Below are positions 5,061 to 7,128 of a stretch of DNA of 7,128 nt, piece by piece. This DNA comes from JALYOK01 sp031419835. GTDB taxonomy: Bacteria; Pseudomonadota; Gammaproteobacteria; Burkholderiales; JALYOK01. The notes beneath the pieces were generated by a model. It searched no databases. It worked only from the letters and a program-made list of their open reading frames with translations, and had not been told where the DNA came from. Location: NCBI GenBank assembly GCA_031419835.1, contig JANOLP010000100.1, positions 1-7,128 on the forward strand. The letters run 5' to 3'. The position numbers and the translations under genes were made by a program. Numbering within the stretch: position 1 is the stretch's first letter; the number at the start of each line of letters is the position of its first letter.

Positions 5061-6320
5061 TCAATCTTGCCGTGCTATCAACTCATAAACCTGCAATTCG
5101 CCTTTCCCTTTTAGCGCAACGCGACGCGGTTCGGAAAATGTAAACCGCGTGTAGAGGCGTTTGTATGTAGTCGTATCAACCAACGTAGTATTGATCGACG
5201 CTTCGCCATGTATGCGGCTGGCGATGTTAACGGTATCGCCCCACAAATCGTAGATGAATTTTTTCGTGCCGATGACGCCGGCGACGGCGGGGCCTGTCGC
5301 GATTCCTACCCGCAGTGCGAGCGGCTCGCGCCCGCTTGGCGTGAGCTGCTTGATTGCGGCGTGCATGTCATTTGCCATATCGACGATTGCGACAACGTAG
5401 TCGTGTTCGCTGCGATGATTGAGTCCGCCGGCGACCATGTAGGCATCGCCGATGGTTTTGATTTTTTCTAAGCCGTGCTTTTCCGCTAACTCGTCGAACG
5501 CAGAAAAGATTTGATTGAGTAGCGCGACGATTTGATTCGGCGACATTTCTTCCGACAATTTGGTGAAGTTCACCAGATCAGCAAATAGCACTGAAACGTC
5601 AGCGTAACCGTCGGCGATGGTACGCTCGTCGCGCTTTAGGCGTTCGGCGATCGGGGCGGGCAGGATATTTAACAATAATTTTTCCGAGCGGCCTTGTTCG
5701 AATTCAAGCGCTAAACGGCTACTCGCTTTTTCGCGGATGAAGTGGCGCACCAAGTAATAAATGATCGTGGATATGGCGGCGAAGTTAAGTACGAAAAATA
5801 CTGCGACGATTTGCAGCGGTAATTTAAGATGGCGATCGACTAGGAGGTAATAATCCAATGCGCCGGAAACGCCGGTGAAAATTAAATAGGCGACGATCCA
5901 CGGCAACGACTCTTTTTCGCCGTGAAAGATCAACGCGCCGATCGGCGCGAGCACCGCCCACAACATCACGCCGCTGGACGAAACAAAATCACCGATCGCC
6001 CATTGCATGACGAACGGTACAAACAAAAATAACGAGAGCTGGAAAATGCGCAGAAACGCGAGATTGCCGGTCTTCCAGTAGATGGCGACACTGACCGCGG
6101 ACAACAACTGGCACAGGAGCGGCAAGGTGCTGTCGAGTCGAATGCCCATCCACCAATAAATCGCGAGCCAGAAAATGGTTGCGAAGGTCATGAGGCCGGC
6201 AGCGAAAATCAGCAGATCACGTGAAAGTTTATTGTCGCTGATGTTGCCGGCCGTGTTTTCAGGCGCGGCGGATTCGGCCACGGAAGGGCTTTCAAACGGG
6301 TGTGGCGTAGCGTGCAGCAT
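5061..6320 (-). CDS. Membrane-bound class III adenylate cyclase
   Basis: This is a 419-residue enzyme predicted to make cyclic AMP from ATP at the inner face of the cytoplasmic membrane. After a soluble N-terminus of about 33 residues come about six hydrophobic segments (roughly 37-58, 64-82, 88-106, 117-133, 139-158, 168-192), then a linker helix (LLLNILPAPIAERLK, 215-229) and the cyclase domain (about 240-415). The metal-binding aspartates are Asp248 (LFADLVNFT) and Asp292 (GDAYM). Lys288 and Asp358 are the pair that selects adenine over guanine, and Asn365 and Arg369 (TVNIASR) are the transition-state residues. Nothing essential is missing. The ATG at 6320 is preferred over a TTG at 6356 because AAAAGG lies four bases before it. 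The six-segment membrane part resembles Rv1625c-like cyclases in outline; what it senses is unknown. The haloacid dehalogenase gene lies 66 bp upstream on the same strand, and the gene converges on the small gene at 4632-5015. Confidence 0.9.
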   Translation of the reverse strand: MLHATPHPFESPSVAESAAPENTAGNISDNKLSRDLLIFAAGLMTFATIFWLAIYWWMGIRLDSTLPLLCQLLSAVSVAIYWKTGNLAFLRIFQLSLFLFVPFVMQWAIGDFVSSSGVMLWAVLAPIGALIFHGEKESLPWIVAYLIFTGVSGALDYYLLVDRHLKLPLQIVAVFFVLNFAAISTIIYYLVRHFIREKASSRLALEFEQGRSEKLLLNILPAPIAERLKRDERTIADGYADVSVLFADLVNFTKLSEEMSPNQIVALLNQIFSAFDELAEKHGLEKIKTIGDAYMVAGGLNHRSEHDYVVAIVDMANDMHAAIKQLTPSGREPLALRVGIATGPAVAGVIGTKKFIYDLWGDTVNIASRIHGEASINTTLVDTTTYKRLYTRFTFSEPRRVALKGKGELQVYELIARQD

Positions 6321-6386
6321 AAAGCCTTTTAGGTAATTAAAAGTAAATTGATACAATTAATTACGGCATTGTATTTAACTTATATA

Positions 6387-7058
6387 TTAACTCATTTTTT
6401 TAAGCTCGTCTGCAACATCATGCAACGTGGCGACGATGCGGTGGGGCTGTGCCCCTAGTTTTTCGGGTGGTTGTTTGTTGCGGTTAATCCAGAAGGTGCG
6501 AAAGCCAAAATGCGCCGCGCCCGCAACATCCCAGCCGTTCGATGAAACGAAGCCGATTTCCTCGTAAGCGACGCCGAATGTGTCGGGCGCCAACTGATAC
6601 ACGCTGGCATGGGGCTTGAAAATTTTCACACTGTCGACGCTCAGAAGATGTTTGAACTCGCCACTGAGATGGGCATTTTCGACGACATCAATGAGCATGC
6701 GCGGCGCACCGTTGGAAAGAATCGCAAGCGGTAAGTGATTTAAGCGTTTGAGCGCCGGCGCGACGTCGGGATAGGGTGTTAAATGCAAATAGGCCTCCAT
6801 CAGCTGCGCGCGTTTGTCGCCGGTCAATTGAAGTCCAAGGGATTCGCACGCAAACGAGAGGCCGGATTCAGTGATTTGCCAGAAGTCTTCGTAGGCGCCC
6901 ATCAAGCTGCGCAGCCAGGTGTACTCGAGTTGCTTGCTGCGCCATTGCTGGCTAAGGGCCTGGCCTCGGCCAGGAAAGAGTTGATCGCAGAGCGAGATTA
7001 CCGAATGGACATCGAATATCGTGCCATAGGCGTCGAAAGCGAGTGCTTTGATGTTCAT
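6387..7058 (-). CDS. Haloacid dehalogenase, type II (L-2-haloacid dehalogenase-like HAD hydrolase)
   Basis: This 223-residue cytosolic HAD-superfamily hydrolase matches type II 2-haloacid dehalogenases, which convert L-2-haloacids to D-2-hydroxyacids through an aspartyl ester. The nucleophile is Asp9 in FDAYGTIFD. Against the known Pseudomonas L-DEX YL residues, every catalytic position is present: Thr13, Arg40, Ser115 (LSNG), Lys148 (FKP), Tyr154, and Ser172, Asn174 and Asp177 in FVSSNGWDVAGA. The conserved SSN-WD signature distinguishes it from phosphoglycolate phosphatases and other HAD phosphatases. Length is typical (about 220-230). The ATG at 7058 is supported by AAGGA five bases upstream. 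In organisms not exposed to haloacids the natural substrate of such enzymes is often unclear. It may be co-transcribed with the cyclase downstream, but the gap of 66 AT-rich bases could hold a separate promoter. Confidence 0.92.
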   Translation of the reverse strand: MNIKALAFDAYGTIFDVHSVISLCDQLFPGRGQALSQQWRSKQLEYTWLRSLMGAYEDFWQITESGLSFACESLGLQLTGDKRAQLMEAYLHLTPYPDVAPALKRLNHLPLAILSNGAPRMLIDVVENAHLSGEFKHLLSVDSVKIFKPHASVYQLAPDTFGVAYEEIGFVSSNGWDVAGAAHFGFRTFWINRNKQPPEKLGAQPHRIVATLHDVADELKKMS

Positions 7059-7105
7059 GGGGATCCTTGTGAAGCGTGACGGTCGGAGGCTGCCATCCGC
7101 TGGGC

Positions 7106-7111
7106 TATAAT
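7106..7111 (+). promoter_or_regulatory. Possible -10 at window edge
   Basis: TATAAT lies 48 bp upstream of the dehalogenase start and reads rightward, towards a gene beyond the window; the -35 position holds only TCGGAG. The overlapping ATAATA also gives a leftward TATTAT that could serve the dehalogenase gene, but its -35 would lie at or past the window edge. The direction therefore cannot be settled. Confidence 0.3.
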
Positions 7112-7128
7112 AACGGTTTTGAAATTTG

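Noticed and set aside
5040..5080. Near-direct repeat TTGCTGTGCT / TTGCCGTGCT at the 3' end of the cyclase gene
   Set aside because: Only two short copies, partly within codons, without pairing potential; it could easily be chance and is not a terminator.
6321..6356. TTG start adding 12 residues to the adenylate cyclase
   Set aside because: The ATG at 6320 has AAAAGG four bases upstream, while the TTG has no ribosome binding site and lies in AT-rich intergenic sequence.

Overview
The window looks like a proteobacterial chromosome, most likely gamma- or betaproteobacterial, of moderate GC. The main reasons are a DnaX that follows the E. coli protein from its first residues to its last (it ends in SIKPI, where E. 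coli ends in SIRPI), a classical 4.5S-type SRP RNA upstream of it, and YbaB directly downstream. Nothing in the window fixes the genus.

Layout, left to right. Positions 1-105 are the last 34 codons of an unrecognised rightward gene. Positions 106-1238 hold no intact gene. This stretch contains a cluster of hairpins (228-359), a decayed transposase C-terminus (551-820) between two matching inverted repeats (543-557 and 889-903), and AT-richer sequence with one further hairpin. Positions 1239-1402 are the ffs transcription unit: promoter -10, leader hairpin, SRP RNA and an intrinsic terminator. A leftward gene for an exported trypsin-like serine protease with a C-terminal TPR-like region (1419-2381) converges on ffs and diverges from dnaX. 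The intergenic region of about 220 bp holds a consensus -35, several palindromes and an extended -10 that lies almost on top of the dnaX start codon.

The rightward core operon dnaX-ybaB (2602-4567) follows. The usual third member, recR, is absent. Its place is taken by a REPIN-like double inverted repeat (4569-4621) and a small gene of a widespread uncharacterised family (4632-5015) whose arginine codon use differs from dnaX. Two leftward genes close the window: a membrane-bound class III adenylate cyclase (5061-6320) and, upstream of it on the same strand, a type II haloacid dehalogenase (6387-7058).

The housekeeping functions (SRP RNA, clamp loader, YbaB) form an ordinary backbone. The protease, the small uncharacterised gene, the cyclase and the transposon remnant look like lineage-specific additions around it. 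I found no convincing defence system, CRISPR array or other multi-gene novelty. The most interesting signals are the possible leaderless start of dnaX, the REPIN-like element with its adjacent odd-codon gene, and the hairpin cluster at 228-359.
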